The notes under the pieces: model-generated
What the model was told of the DNA's origin: nothing
The model's database searches: none
The model's input: only the letters and a program-made list of their open reading frames with translations
Assembly (NCBI GenBank): GCA_964457065.1
Contig: CAYWDQ010000007.1
Coordinates: 1 to 56,595 of the forward strand
Length of the DNA stretch: 56,595 nucleotides
From: Bog-473 sp964457065
GTDB lineage: Bacteria; Actinomycetota; Acidimicrobiia; Acidimicrobiales; RAAP-2
Reading direction: 5' to 3'
Translations under genes and position numbers: made by a program
In this document: in pieces, positions 14,903 through 25,685 of the stretch
Numbering within the stretch: position 1 is the first letter of the stretch
Layout of the letters: each line of letters starts with the position of its first letter

Positions 14903-17119
14903 ATGACCACGGTCGAGGAGGCACCCCCCGATTCCGGCGCGCCTCCGGAGCCCGTCGCTCCGGAGGCGTGGATCGGCCCGTGGACGCTCGTGGCCCTGGC
15001 GGTGGCATGGGGACTGTGGGAGCTGCGCCCCGAGCTCCGGGCGGTGCCCTACCTCGACGACAGCTCCCTGCACCAGCAGATGGTCCGCGTGGCGGCGAGC
15101 CGGATCCGCCAGGGGCACCTGCCGCTCACGAGCTGGTTCCCCTATCTCGGGCTGGGGTCACCCCAGTTCCTGCACTACCAGAGCCTGCCGTCCATGATCG
15201 CGGGGACGATCGGCACGGTCGTCGACCCGGACACCGTGTTCCGGTGGTCGATATACCTGCTGCTCGCGCTGTGGCCGCTCGCCGTGTACTGGAGCGGCCG
15301 GCTCTTCGGCCTCAGCCGGTGGACCGCCGCATCGGCTGCGGCCGTCTCGCCGTTCCTGGCCTCCGCGGCCGGCATCGGCTACGAGACGAAGGCCTACGTC
15401 TGGGTCGGCTACGGGGTGTGGACCCAGCTGTGGGCGTCGTGGACGCTGCCGTTGGCGTGGGGCTTCACCCACCGGGCGCTGAAGTCGCTGCGGGGGGCGC
15501 TGCTCGCCGTCCTCTTCATCATGCTGACGGTCGCCCTGCACTACGAGACCGGATACCTCGCGTTCGTCCCCCTCGTCGTGTGGCCCTTCCTGGTGCCCTC
15601 GGACCTGTGGCGCCGGCTGGGCCGCGCCATCGTGCTCGGCGCCGCCGCGGTGGCAGCGTCGGCCTGGGTCATCGTCCCGTTGCTCGACCAGTCGCACTGG
15701 GCCGCGCGCAACCAGGTGCTCGGCGGCACCGGGCTCGAGAACGGGTACGGCGCCGGTCAGATGCTGTCGTGGTTGTTCTCGGGCCAGCTCTACGACGAGG
15801 GGCGCTGGGCCGTCGTGAGCGTCCTCGTCGCCGTCGGCATCGGGGTCTGCATCGGGCGCTGGCGCTCCAGCCTGGCGGGGCGCGCCCTCGTGAGCATCTG
15901 GGTGGTGACCCTGCTCATGTCGTTCGGGCGGACCACGTTCGGGTCCCTCTACGACGTCGTGCCCGGCAGCAGCGACATCTTCATCCGGCGCTTCCAAATG
16001 GGCGTACAGCTCTCGGGCATCCTGCTGGCCGGGATCGGCATCGTCTTCCTCGGCCGGCTCGTCCTCGACGCCGCAGTGCAGCTCTTGCCCGAGGACCGGC
16101 GGGGATGGATCTCCGAGCCGGCCGGGCGCGGCACCGTCGCCGCGCTGTGCATCGTGGCGCTCGTGGTCGTGCTCGCGCCCGCCTGGAGCTCGCTCGACAC
16201 CTACGACGCCCACAACGCCCACAACATCGGCCTCCAGGCCGAGGCCGACACGCAGCAGGGCCCCCACATCGACGAGCTGCTGGCGTACGTGCACGAGCAC
16301 CCACGGGGCCGCGTGTACGCCGGGCTGCCGACCAACTGGGGCGCCAACTTCCTCGTGGGCGCCGTACCCGTGTTCAAGTACCTCGAGAGCAAGGACGTCG
16401 ACGAGGTCGGGTACACGCTGCGCACCGCGTCGCTCATGACAGACCCCGAGTACCACTTCGACGAGACCAACCCCGGCGACTACCCGCTCTTCGGCATCGG
16501 GTACGTGATCACCCCCTCCACCATGGAGCCACCGGTCGAGGCGGACCGGGTCCTGTGCTCGGACATCTACTGCCTGTGGGCGCTCCCCGACCCGGGCTAC
16601 ATCCACGTGTACGACACGACAGGCGTGCTGAGCGCCACGCGGGCGAATGTCGGCTCGCAGAGCGAGGCCCTGTTGGGCTCCCCGCTCCTGCTCGAGGCGC
16701 GCGACCTGACGGTCGCGTTCAACGGGCAGCCCGGCGCCGACCCCACTGCGCCCGACGCGGCGGCGCTGCAGGGCCCGCCGGGGCGGGTGATCACCGAGCG
16801 GGCGGACCTCGAGAACGGCGTCGCGCACGCGGTCGTGCACACGAACCGGAAGGCGACCGTGGTCCTGAGCGCCTCCTACGACCCGGGATGGCACGCGACC
16901 GTGGACGGGCACCCGGCCCCGACCGTCATGGTGGCGCCTGCGCTCGTCGGCGTCGTCGTCGGACCCGGGGTGCACACGGTGACGTTCAGCTACGCCGGCT
17001 ACGGCTCCTACGTCCCCCTGTTCGTGCTGGCGCTGGTCGTCCTCGTGATCCTCGCCCTCGCGCCGCTGGTGTGGCGGCGCGTCAGGCGCGACCCGTACGG
17101 GAGCACCGGAGGCGCCTAG
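14903..17119 (+). CDS. large polytopic membrane protein, YfhO/GT-C-like
   Basis: A 738-residue membrane protein with about ten predicted transmembrane segments between residues ~25 and ~435. An extracytoplasmic domain (~435-705) and a final segment (VPLFVLALVVLVILALAPLVW) follow. The domain near the C-terminus (VVLSASYDPGWHATVDGHPAP) matches the lipid-linked sugar transferase-like YfhO group, in which a GT-C-type membrane region is joined to such a beta domain. It probably adds or handles a polyprenyl-linked sugar at the outer membrane face. Start ATG 14903 follows the tRNA divergently. No specific donor or acceptor can be assigned. Confidence 0.78.
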   Translation: MTTVEEAPPDSGAPPEPVAPEAWIGPWTLVALAVAWGLWELRPELRAVPYLDDSSLHQQMVRVAASRIRQGHLPLTSWFPYLGLGSPQFLHYQSLPSMIAGTIGTVVDPDTVFRWSIYLLLALWPLAVYWSGRLFGLSRWTAASAAAVSPFLASAAGIGYETKAYVWVGYGVWTQLWASWTLPLAWGFTHRALKSLRGALLAVLFIMLTVALHYETGYLAFVPLVVWPFLVPSDLWRRLGRAIVLGAAAVAASAWVIVPLLDQSHWAARNQVLGGTGLENGYGAGQMLSWLFSGQLYDEGRWAVVSVLVAVGIGVCIGRWRSSLAGRALVSIWVVTLLMSFGRTTFGSLYDVVPGSSDIFIRRFQMGVQLSGILLAGIGIVFLGRLVLDAAVQLLPEDRRGWISEPAGRGTVAALCIVALVVVLAPAWSSLDTYDAHNAHNIGLQAEADTQQGPHIDELLAYVHEHPRGRVYAGLPTNWGANFLVGAVPVFKYLESKDVDEVGYTLRTASLMTDPEYHFDETNPGDYPLFGIGYVITPSTMEPPVEADRVLCSDIYCLWALPDPGYIHVYDTTGVLSATRANVGSQSEALLGSPLLLEARDLTVAFNGQPGADPTAPDAAALQGPPGRVITERADLENGVAHAVVHTNRKATVVLSASYDPGWHATVDGHPAPTVMVAPALVGVVVGPGVHTVTFSYAGYGSYVPLFVLALVVLVILALAPLVWRRVRRDPYGSTGGA

Positions 17120-17161
17120 CCCGCACGCACGCAGGGGGCGGCAGCGGCGGGAGCGGGATTC

Positions 17162-17404
17162 CTACTGCAGGTAGCCCTCGACCGTGTCGGCCGAGCGCTG
17201 CGTGGCCGCGTCGGGGTCCTGGCCCGCGTTGCGCTTGGCGCGGCGCTGGCGCAGGAGGTCCCACATTTCGTCGAGGGTGACCTCGAGGTCGCGCTTGCGC
17301 GCCTGCTCCTCGTCGCTGAGCCCCTCGCCCACGTGCGCCTCCTCGAGGCGTTGCTCCTCGGCGGCGAGCTCGCTGATCCGCGCCACGATCTGCTTGTCGT
17401 CCAT
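17162..17404 (-). CDS. DUF2630 family protein
   Basis: An 80-residue, highly charged, helical protein matching the actinobacterial DUF2630 family: MDDKQIVARISELAAEEQRL, then SDEEQARKRDLEVTLDEMWDLLRQRRAKR. The ATG at 17404 is preferred over the one four codons upstream because GGGAG lies just upstream. Function is unknown; the form suggests a coiled-coil. Confidence 0.85.
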   Translation of the reverse strand: MDDKQIVARISELAAEEQRLEEAHVGEGLSDEEQARKRDLEVTLDEMWDLLRQRRAKRNAGQDPDAATQRSADTVEGYLQ

Positions 17405-17490
17405 GTGTGCTCCCATCGCCGGTCGTTGCCAACTGTGACCCTGCTCACCGTGACCTACGCCGCGGTGAGCAGAGTCAAGTCTGCCCGGAC

Positions 17491-19863
<2,373 letters not shown>

Positions 19864-19990
19864 GGGATCACTTTCTCGGGGGAAATTCCTCTGACTGGTC
19901 AACAATATGGGTGACGAAGTGATTCCCGAGCGGTCCGGCCCCCGGCCAGGGCCGGAGCAGGGAGGCGGGGCGGCCGGGCCCCATGCTGCC

Positions 19991-19996
19991 TACGCT
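19991..19996 (+). promoter_or_regulatory. putative -10 element (leaderless), DUF3039 gene
   Basis: TACGCT ends 6 bases before the GTG at 20003. This argues for the short form of the protein rather than an earlier start. Confidence 0.5.
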
Positions 19997-20002
19997 GGGG
20001 CC

Positions 20003-20317
20003 GTGGAACCGAGCACCGAGACCATCGTCCCCGGGCAGGCCGGCGGGACGACGCTGGCTCCGCAGCGGCCGGCGCCCGACCTCGACGACGGGGACCACGA
20101 CCGGATGGCCCACATCGTCCTGGAGGGGTACACCCCCAAGGAAGGCGACTTCGTCTCCATGGGGCCCAGCGTGGTCGAGGGCATCGTGAACCGGACCGCC
20201 GTGCGGGCCCTGTGCGGCAAGGAATGGGTCCCGGGCCGGGACCCGGCACGCTACGGGCTGTGCCCCACCTGCAAGGAGATCGCCGAGTCGATGGGCTGGA
20301 AGATCCCCTCCGCCTGA
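20003..20317 (+). CDS. DUF3039 family protein
   Basis: A 104-residue protein of the actinobacterial DUF3039 family, with the typical MAHIVLEGYTPKEGDFV segment and the C-terminal RALCGKEWVPGRDPARYGLCPTCKEI. Its three Cys (one alone, then CPTC) suggest a small metal site. The GTG start is chosen because a -10-like hexamer lies exactly 6 bases upstream. It is divergent from lon. Function is unknown. Confidence 0.85.
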   Translation: MEPSTETIVPGQAGGTTLAPQRPAPDLDDGDHDRMAHIVLEGYTPKEGDFVSMGPSVVEGIVNRTAVRALCGKEWVPGRDPARYGLCPTCKEIAESMGWKIPSA

Positions 20318-20430
20318 GCCAGCCGCCGCCGGGCCCCTGCGGCCCGGATCCTGTACCGCCGCCGCCGCGCCCGGTACCGTGCGCCCAACCGATCGAGCGT
20401 GGCCCGGGGCCGCCGCCGGGAAGGAGCACG

Positions 20431-21561
20431 TTGGCACAGGTCAGCTTCGACGGCGTGACCAAGCGCTTCGGTGACACGACGGCGGTCGATGACCTGACGC
20501 TGTCGATCCCCGACGGCGAGCTCCTGGTCCTCCTGGGCTCGTCGGGGTGCGGCAAGACGACGGCGCTGCGCCTCGTGGCCGGCCTGGAGGAGATCACCGA
20601 GGGGGCCGTCTCCATCGGGGAGCGCGTCGTCAACGACGTCGACCCCAAGGACCGCGACGTGGCCATGGTCTTCCAGAGCTACGCGCTGTACCCGCACTTG
20701 AGCGTCGCCAAGAACATCGAGTTCCCGCTGCGCCAGCGCGGCGTGGCCAAGGAGGAGCGCGCCGCCAAGGTGAAGCGGGCGGCCGAGACCCTCGGGCTGG
20801 GCGAGCTGCTCGGCCGCAAGCCGGCCCAGCTCTCGGGCGGGCAGCGCCAGCGCGTCGCGCTTGCCCGGGCCATCGTGCGCGAGCCGACGGTCTTCCTGAT
20901 GGACGAGCCGCTGTCGAACCTCGATGCCGCGCTGCGCGTGCAGACCCGGGCCGACATCGTCGAGCTGCAGAGCCGGCTCAAGACCACCACGCTCTACGTC
21001 ACCCACGACCAGGTCGAGGCGATGACGATGGGCCACCGCATCGCGGTCATGAGCGAAGGCAGGCTCCAGCAGGTGGCCGCGCCCGAGGACCTGTACGCCA
21101 AGCCCACCAACGTGTTCGTGGCCCATTTCCTCGGCAGCCCGGGCATGAACCTGGTCGAGGGGATGCTGGTCGAGAACGGGCCGCCCGACACGTCAGGCGG
21201 TGGCGGGAGCGGGAGCGGCACGCTGTGCGTCGCCTTCGCCGGGGCGTCGGTGCCGTTGCCGGCCGAGGTGGCGGACGCGGTCCGCGGCAGCGGGCCCGAC
21301 GTCGTGCTCGGCCTGCGGCCCGAGGCGCTGCGCCTCAGCCCCGACGGCGTGATCGCCGCCTCCGTGATCATCGTGGAGCTGCTGGGAGCCGAGACGCACG
21401 TGATCTGCCACACCGAGACCGGCGCCCGCATCATCGTGCGCCAGGGCGCCGGGGCGGCCAAACCGGGGATCGGCGCGGCGGTGCGCATCGCGGTCGATCC
21501 CGACCCGCAGGCCTATCACCTCTTCGACGCCGCCACCGGCAACCGCCTGGCGGGGCCGTGA
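20431..21561 (+). CDS. ABC importer ATPase, carbohydrate type (UgpC/MsmK-like)
   Basis: The ATP-binding subunit of a CUT1-type sugar or glycerol-phosphate importer, 376 residues. Walker A GSSGCGKTT, Q-loop VFQSYALYPH, signature LSGGQRQRVALARA, Walker B VFLMDEP and the switch His in YVTHDQVEA are intact. The C-terminal TOBE-like region (VVLGLRPEALRLSPDG) is typical of this group. The start is TTG 20431, preceded by GGAAGGAG. Its stop overlaps the first permease start (GTGA). The substrate cannot be read from sequence. Confidence 0.9.
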   Translation: MAQVSFDGVTKRFGDTTAVDDLTLSIPDGELLVLLGSSGCGKTTALRLVAGLEEITEGAVSIGERVVNDVDPKDRDVAMVFQSYALYPHLSVAKNIEFPLRQRGVAKEERAAKVKRAAETLGLGELLGRKPAQLSGGQRQRVALARAIVREPTVFLMDEPLSNLDAALRVQTRADIVELQSRLKTTTLYVTHDQVEAMTMGHRIAVMSEGRLQQVAAPEDLYAKPTNVFVAHFLGSPGMNLVEGMLVENGPPDTSGGGGSGSGTLCVAFAGASVPLPAEVADAVRGSGPDVVLGLRPEALRLSPDGVIAASVIIVELLGAETHVICHTETGARIIVRQGAGAAKPGIGAAVRIAVDPDPQAYHLFDAATGNRLAGP

Positions 21562-22511
21562 CGGCCACGAGCGTGCCGGCCGAGCCGGCGCCGGCACCGA
21601 GACCGGCGCCACACGACAGCCGCGGCCTGCGGACCCGCCTGCGCAAGGAAGCTGCGCTGGCCTACGTCCTGCTGGTCCCCGCCCTGGTGCTCTTCGGGGT
21701 CTTCTCCTTCTATCCCTTCCTGCGCAACTTCAAGCTGATGCTCTACGAGACGCCGCCGGTGCCCGGCCTCCCGGCGCACTACGTGGGCCTGCACCAGATC
21801 ATCCCGACGATCACCTCGACGCAGTTCACCCAGAGCCTCGTCACCACGATCATCTTCGTGATCCTGGTGGTGCCGATCAGCCTCCTGCTCGGGCTGGCCC
21901 TGGCGGTGGCGGCCCACCGCAAGCTCAAGGGCATGGCGGTCTACCGGGTGATCTTCTCCTCGACGGTCGTCAGCTCCGTCGCCGTCGCCTCCGTCGTCTT
22001 CGGGACGCTGCTCAACCCGGTCGTGGGGCTGCTGCCCTGGCTCGGCATCAACCCGACGCCACCGGCACTCGAGAACACGACCTGGGCCCTGCCCTCCGTC
22101 GCGTTGATCACCATCTGGCAGTTCCTCGGGCTCTCGTTCATCATCATGTCGGCGGGGCTGCAGTCGGTCCCCGACGAGCTCCTCGAGGCGGCCCGGATCG
22201 ACGGGGCGGGCTCGTGGACGAGGTTCTGGCGCATGACGGTGCCGCTGCTCTCCCCCACCATCTTCTTCGCGGTCGTCGTGAGCACGATCTACGCCTTCCA
22301 GGCCTTCGGCGCGGTCGACATCCTCATCGGGAACCAGAACGCGGTGCGCCTGCACACCAACGTGCTCATCTACAACATCCTCAACACGCTGCAGATCGAG
22401 AGCAACCCGGGGGCCGCCGCCATCATGGCCACCGTGCTGTTCCTCATCATCCTGGGGCTCACCCTCCTGCAGCTGCGCTTCCTGGAACGGCGGGTGAGCT
22501 ATGTCCGTTGA
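21558..22511 (+). CDS. ABC importer permease, MalF/UgpA type
   Basis: A permease of 317 residues with about six transmembrane segments. The first begins at ALAYVLLVPALVLFGVFSFYP. The EAA loop (ELLEAARIDGAGSWTRFWRMTVPLL) contacts the ATPase and identifies the family. The GTG start overlaps the ATPase stop. It overlaps the next permease by 11 bases. Confidence 0.92.
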   Translation: MTATSVPAEPAPAPRPAPHDSRGLRTRLRKEAALAYVLLVPALVLFGVFSFYPFLRNFKLMLYETPPVPGLPAHYVGLHQIIPTITSTQFTQSLVTTIIFVILVVPISLLLGLALAVAAHRKLKGMAVYRVIFSSTVVSSVAVASVVFGTLLNPVVGLLPWLGINPTPPALENTTWALPSVALITIWQFLGLSFIIMSAGLQSVPDELLEAARIDGAGSWTRFWRMTVPLLSPTIFFAVVVSTIYAFQAFGAVDILIGNQNAVRLHTNVLIYNILNTLQIESNPGAAAIMATVLFLIILGLTLLQLRFLERRVSYVR

Positions 22512-23394
22512 CGCGACCACGGCGATGCCGGCGCCGGCCGAGGTCGGTCGCGAGGTCCCGGCCCGGCGCAGGCCGCGGCGGCGGCTGCGGACGATCGGCA
22601 GCTACACGCTGCTGACGGCGGCGGCCATCGTGGTGATCTTCCCGATCTACATCACGATCGTGAACTCGCTGTTGGCGCCCCAGCAACTGGTGCAGCAGCC
22701 CCCGCCGCTCTTCCCGAGCAACCCGCAATGGCACGACTACAACGCGGCGTGGACGACCGGGCAGATGTCCAAGTACGTGGCCACGTCGGCGATCATGACC
22801 GCCATCATCGTGGTGGGCCAGCTCGTCACCTCCATCCTGGCCGCCTACGCCTTCGCCTTCCTGCGCTTCCCCTTCAAGCGGACGCTCTTCGTGATCTGCC
22901 TGATCACGCTGATGATCCCGTTCGAGGTCACCTTCATCACCAACCTCGACACGGTCACGTCGCTGCACTGGTTCAACACGTACGCCGGCCTGTCGATCCC
23001 GTTCCTGGCCACCGGCTTCGGCATCTTCCTGCTCCGCCAGGCCTTCCTGCAGATCCCACGTGACCTCCAGGAGGCGGCGCAGCTCGACGGCTACGGGCAC
23101 CTGCGCTTCATGACCCGGGTCGCCGTGCCGCTGGCCCGCCCGTCGCTCGCCGCGCTCGCCGTCTTCTCCTTCCTCGGGGCGTGGAACCAGTACCTGTGGC
23201 CGCTGGTGGCGACGGGCGGAACCTCACCCCTCTACACCGTGCAGATCGGCCTGAAGCAGCTCCTCGGGACCGAGGTCTCGCAGATCCCCGTGTCGCTCGC
23301 GGGCGCCGTCATCGCGTTCGTGCCGCTCGTGATCCTCCTCATCGTCTTCCAGAAGCAGCTTGTGCGGAGCCTCACGGCCGGCGCGGTGAAATAG
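22501..23394 (+). CDS. ABC importer permease, MalG/UgpE type
   Basis: The second permease, 297 residues, with about six transmembrane segments and the EAA loop DLQEAAQLDGYGHLRFMTRV. The helix preceding PFEVTFITNL and the terminal FQKQLVRSLTAGAVK are typical of MalG-type subunits. The ATG start lies inside the previous gene. Together with the ATPase and the downstream binding protein it makes a complete importer. Confidence 0.92.
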   Translation: MSVDATTAMPAPAEVGREVPARRRPRRRLRTIGSYTLLTAAAIVVIFPIYITIVNSLLAPQQLVQQPPPLFPSNPQWHDYNAAWTTGQMSKYVATSAIMTAIIVVGQLVTSILAAYAFAFLRFPFKRTLFVICLITLMIPFEVTFITNLDTVTSLHWFNTYAGLSIPFLATGFGIFLLRQAFLQIPRDLQEAAQLDGYGHLRFMTRVAVPLARPSLAALAVFSFLGAWNQYLWPLVATGGTSPLYTVQIGLKQLLGTEVSQIPVSLAGAVIAFVPLVILLIVFQKQLVRSLTAGAVK

Positions 23395-23439
23395 GGGGCG
23401 GCGAACAGGGGGCGGCGACCCCCCGGGCGCCTCCGGTGC

Positions 23440-23445
23440 TAGGCA
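23440..23445 (+). promoter_or_regulatory. putative -10 element (leaderless), binding-protein gene
   Basis: TAGGCA ends 6 bases before the ATG at 23452. It departs from TANNNT at the last base, so it is weaker than the others. It may give separate, higher expression of the binding protein. Confidence 0.4.
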
Positions 23446-23451
23446 ATAGAC

Positions 23452-24873
23452 ATGCGGACCGCTCGACTCTCCCGACTCACCGCCGCGGCACTGTTCCTGG
23501 CGTCGGCCACGACCGCCACCACGGCCGCCGTCGTCGTCACCGCGGCCGCCGCGCCCCCCGCCGGTGCCGCTGCCAAATTGCCCAGTTGCAACCTCAAGGC
23601 GCTGGCCAGCCACCAGGGTGTGGTCGACATCACCTTCTGGGAGTCCGCCTCGGAGGCCAACCTGACGACGCTGCAGTCGATCACCAACGCCTTCAACTCG
23701 TCGCAGTCCAAGGTGCACGTGACGCTGGTCACCCAGGCGGGCTACGACGACACCTGGCAGAAGTACCTGGCCGGCCTCTCCAACGGGCAGCTGCCCGACG
23801 CGGTCCAGCTGGAGGACCAGCGCACCCAGGCGGCCATCGACACCGGCTCCTTCCTACCGGTCCAGTCCTGCATGAACGCCGCCAAGTACTCCACGAGCGA
23901 CTACCTGCCCCGGCCGTTGGCCTATTGGAAGGTGAACGGCGTGCAGTGGGCGCTCCCCTTCGCCGTGTCGGCACCGATCCTGTACTACAACGAGGCCGCC
24001 TTCACGAAGGCCGGGCTGAACCCCGCCGACCCGCCGACGACGCTCTCGCAGATGGTGTCCGACGCCAAGACCCTCAAGGCCTCGGGGTCCGGCATGGGCC
24101 TGGTCCTCGACCCGTGGCACCTCGAGACCTGGCTGTCCACCGCGAACCAGCTCTTCGTGAACAACAAGAACGGGCGCAGCGCCCGGGCGACGGCGGGCGC
24201 GTTCGACAATTCGACGGCTGTGTCGATCTTCAGCCAGCTCAAGCAGCTCGTGACGTCGGGCGACGCCACCACGAACCCCTCGACCGGACCCGACGAGTAC
24301 GACAACCTCCTCGGCATGGGCAGCGGCAAGTACGGCATGACGATCGAGACGTCGGCCGCGCTGGGCACGGTGACGCAGTTGCTCAGCAGCGGCCAGTACT
24401 CCAGCGTCAAGCTGGGGATCGGCGCCTTCCCGGTATACAGCTCGTCGGTGCAGGGCGGCGTCGAGCCCGGAGGCTCGGGCGTCTACATCTCGAACAAGGT
24501 CCCCGCCATCAACCAGGCCGCCGCGTGGGAGTACCTGTCCTACATCTGCAACACGCAGTCGCAGGCGACCTGGGCCGCCGGCACGGGCTACATCCCGGTG
24601 CGCAAGTCCTCGGCGCAGACGGCGACGGTCCAGCACCTGTGGACGACGAACCCCGGGTACAAGGTCGCCTACAACGAGATCAACAACGGGGCCAACACCC
24701 CGGCGACCTCGGGCTCGGTCATCGGCCCCTACGCGGACGTGCGCACCGACATCCTGAACGCCGAGATCTCCATGTACACCGGCGGCGTGTCGCCGAGCAA
24801 CGCGGTGAAGTCGGCGGAGTCCAACGTCAACAGCACCATCTCGAGCTACAACAGCCGGCTCGGCGCGTCGTAG
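23452..24873 (+). CDS. extracellular solute-binding protein family 1 (carbohydrate)
   Basis: A secreted binding protein of 473 residues for the preceding ABC importer. The signal peptide runs to about residue 40 (TAAVVVTAAAAPPAGAAA). The mature part has the family-1 pattern (VVDITFWESASEANLTTLQSITNAFN), a PFAVSAPILYYNEAAFTKAGL hinge block and WAAGTGYIPVRKSS near the end. There is no lipobox, so it may be shed or held by a signal anchor. Sugar, oligosaccharide or glycerol phosphate are all possible ligands. Confidence 0.9.
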   Translation: MRTARLSRLTAAALFLASATTATTAAVVVTAAAAPPAGAAAKLPSCNLKALASHQGVVDITFWESASEANLTTLQSITNAFNSSQSKVHVTLVTQAGYDDTWQKYLAGLSNGQLPDAVQLEDQRTQAAIDTGSFLPVQSCMNAAKYSTSDYLPRPLAYWKVNGVQWALPFAVSAPILYYNEAAFTKAGLNPADPPTTLSQMVSDAKTLKASGSGMGLVLDPWHLETWLSTANQLFVNNKNGRSARATAGAFDNSTAVSIFSQLKQLVTSGDATTNPSTGPDEYDNLLGMGSGKYGMTIETSAALGTVTQLLSSGQYSSVKLGIGAFPVYSSSVQGGVEPGGSGVYISNKVPAINQAAAWEYLSYICNTQSQATWAAGTGYIPVRKSSAQTATVQHLWTTNPGYKVAYNEINNGANTPATSGSVIGPYADVRTDILNAEISMYTGGVSPSNAVKSAESNVNSTISSYNSRLGAS

Positions 24874-24965
24874 CCGGGCGTCGCGCCGGAGGGCTCGCGC
24901 CTCCCCGGATGGGGTTCCCCCGCTGAGCCGACCTCAGGTGCCGGGTCGCCCGCGTTGAGTCCCAT

Positions 24966-25379
24966 TCAACGGACGCCCCGGTCATGTCCGCACCAGGACA
25001 ACACCTCGTTCCGCAGTCCTGCGCCCGCGGGTCGGGCGGTGCCGGACGCGATGGAGTAGAAGGCATCGAGATGCTGCGGCGGTGCGCCCGTGTTCGTCGT
25101 GACGACCAACCGTCTCCCGGCAGTCCGGACGAAGACGACCCGCGGTATGGCGACGGTGACGGTGCCGTCGGCGACACCACTGCGGCCCATGGCACGGGTG
25201 CCGCCGTCCGCCGTGAAGGAGCACACCACTCCGCCGGAGGTCGCACCCGCCCAGCCGTGCCGGGACGTCGCGACCGGGCCCCCGCGGCCCGATCCCGGGT
25301 TTGCGTGGCCGGTGCCTCCGAATGCGAGGAGCGTCGCAACGCCCAAGACCGCAAAGCCGCCAACCGCACCCATGGCCAT
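24966..25379 (-). CDS. hypothetical exported protein
   Basis: A 137-residue reading frame with one N-terminal hydrophobic segment (GAVGGFAVLGVATLLAFGG), like a signal peptide, and a small beta-rich body (GTVTVAIPRVVFVRTAGRRL). Two Cys (VVCSFT, LSWCGH) could pair. No ribosome binding site or promoter is visible, and alternative frames overlap, so it may not be a gene. I recognise no family. Confidence 0.38.
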   Translation of the reverse strand: MAMGAVGGFAVLGVATLLAFGGTGHANPGSGRGGPVATSRHGWAGATSGGVVCSFTADGGTRAMGRSGVADGTVTVAIPRVVFVRTAGRRLVVTTNTGAPPQHLDAFYSIASGTARPAGAGLRNEVLSWCGHDRGVR

Positions 25380-25685
25380 GACGTCGGCACAGAGGCACGC
25401 CGGCCTGAGCGCGGGCTCGGAGGCACGCTCCTGGGTTCGACGTCGGGGTCGCTGGCCATCATCGTCTGAGCTCGACTGCGGGGAACGTGGGTGGAACAGC
25501 CTCCGTACGCTGCACCTTTCGCCCGGGGTCTCGGGCCCGTCCTCGCGCTCCGCGGATAGCGCGGACCATTCGCGGGACCCGTAATTACCGAATCTTGCTA
25601 AAGCCGAGTGATTTAGTTATATTTCGCTGGTACCGCAGTTGCGGACGCAGCTGAGGCTCTATCCGAAACGACCGAAAGGGTGTCC
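25380..25685. other. intergenic region with an AT-rich promoter segment
   Basis: About 300 bases upstream of the secreted PBP-like gene. The last part (25575-25640) is strikingly AT-rich against the genome background and holds a consensus-like promoter. The remainder shows nothing convincing. Confidence 0.6.
25595..25623 (+). promoter_or_regulatory. sigma70-like promoter for the secreted PBP-like gene
   Basis: A -35 TTGCTA (25595-25600), a 17-base spacer and a -10 TATATT (25618-25623) lie in an AT-rich island. A transcript would start near 25630 with a leader of about 55 bases. It is the best consensus promoter I see in the window. Confidence 0.62.

Noticed and set aside
14893..17280. Alternative long frames on both strands over the YfhO-like gene.
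   Set aside because: They have no membrane pattern or family blocks, whereas the 14903 frame shows clear helices and the C-terminal domain.
24966..25379. Hypothetical exported protein as a firm gene.
   Set aside because: Kept only at low confidence: no ribosome binding site, promoter or family match.
25575..25640. AT-rich island as a sign of horizontal transfer of the following locus.
   Set aside because: The following genes have the same GC-rich codon use as the rest; the AT-rich part is short and fits a promoter.
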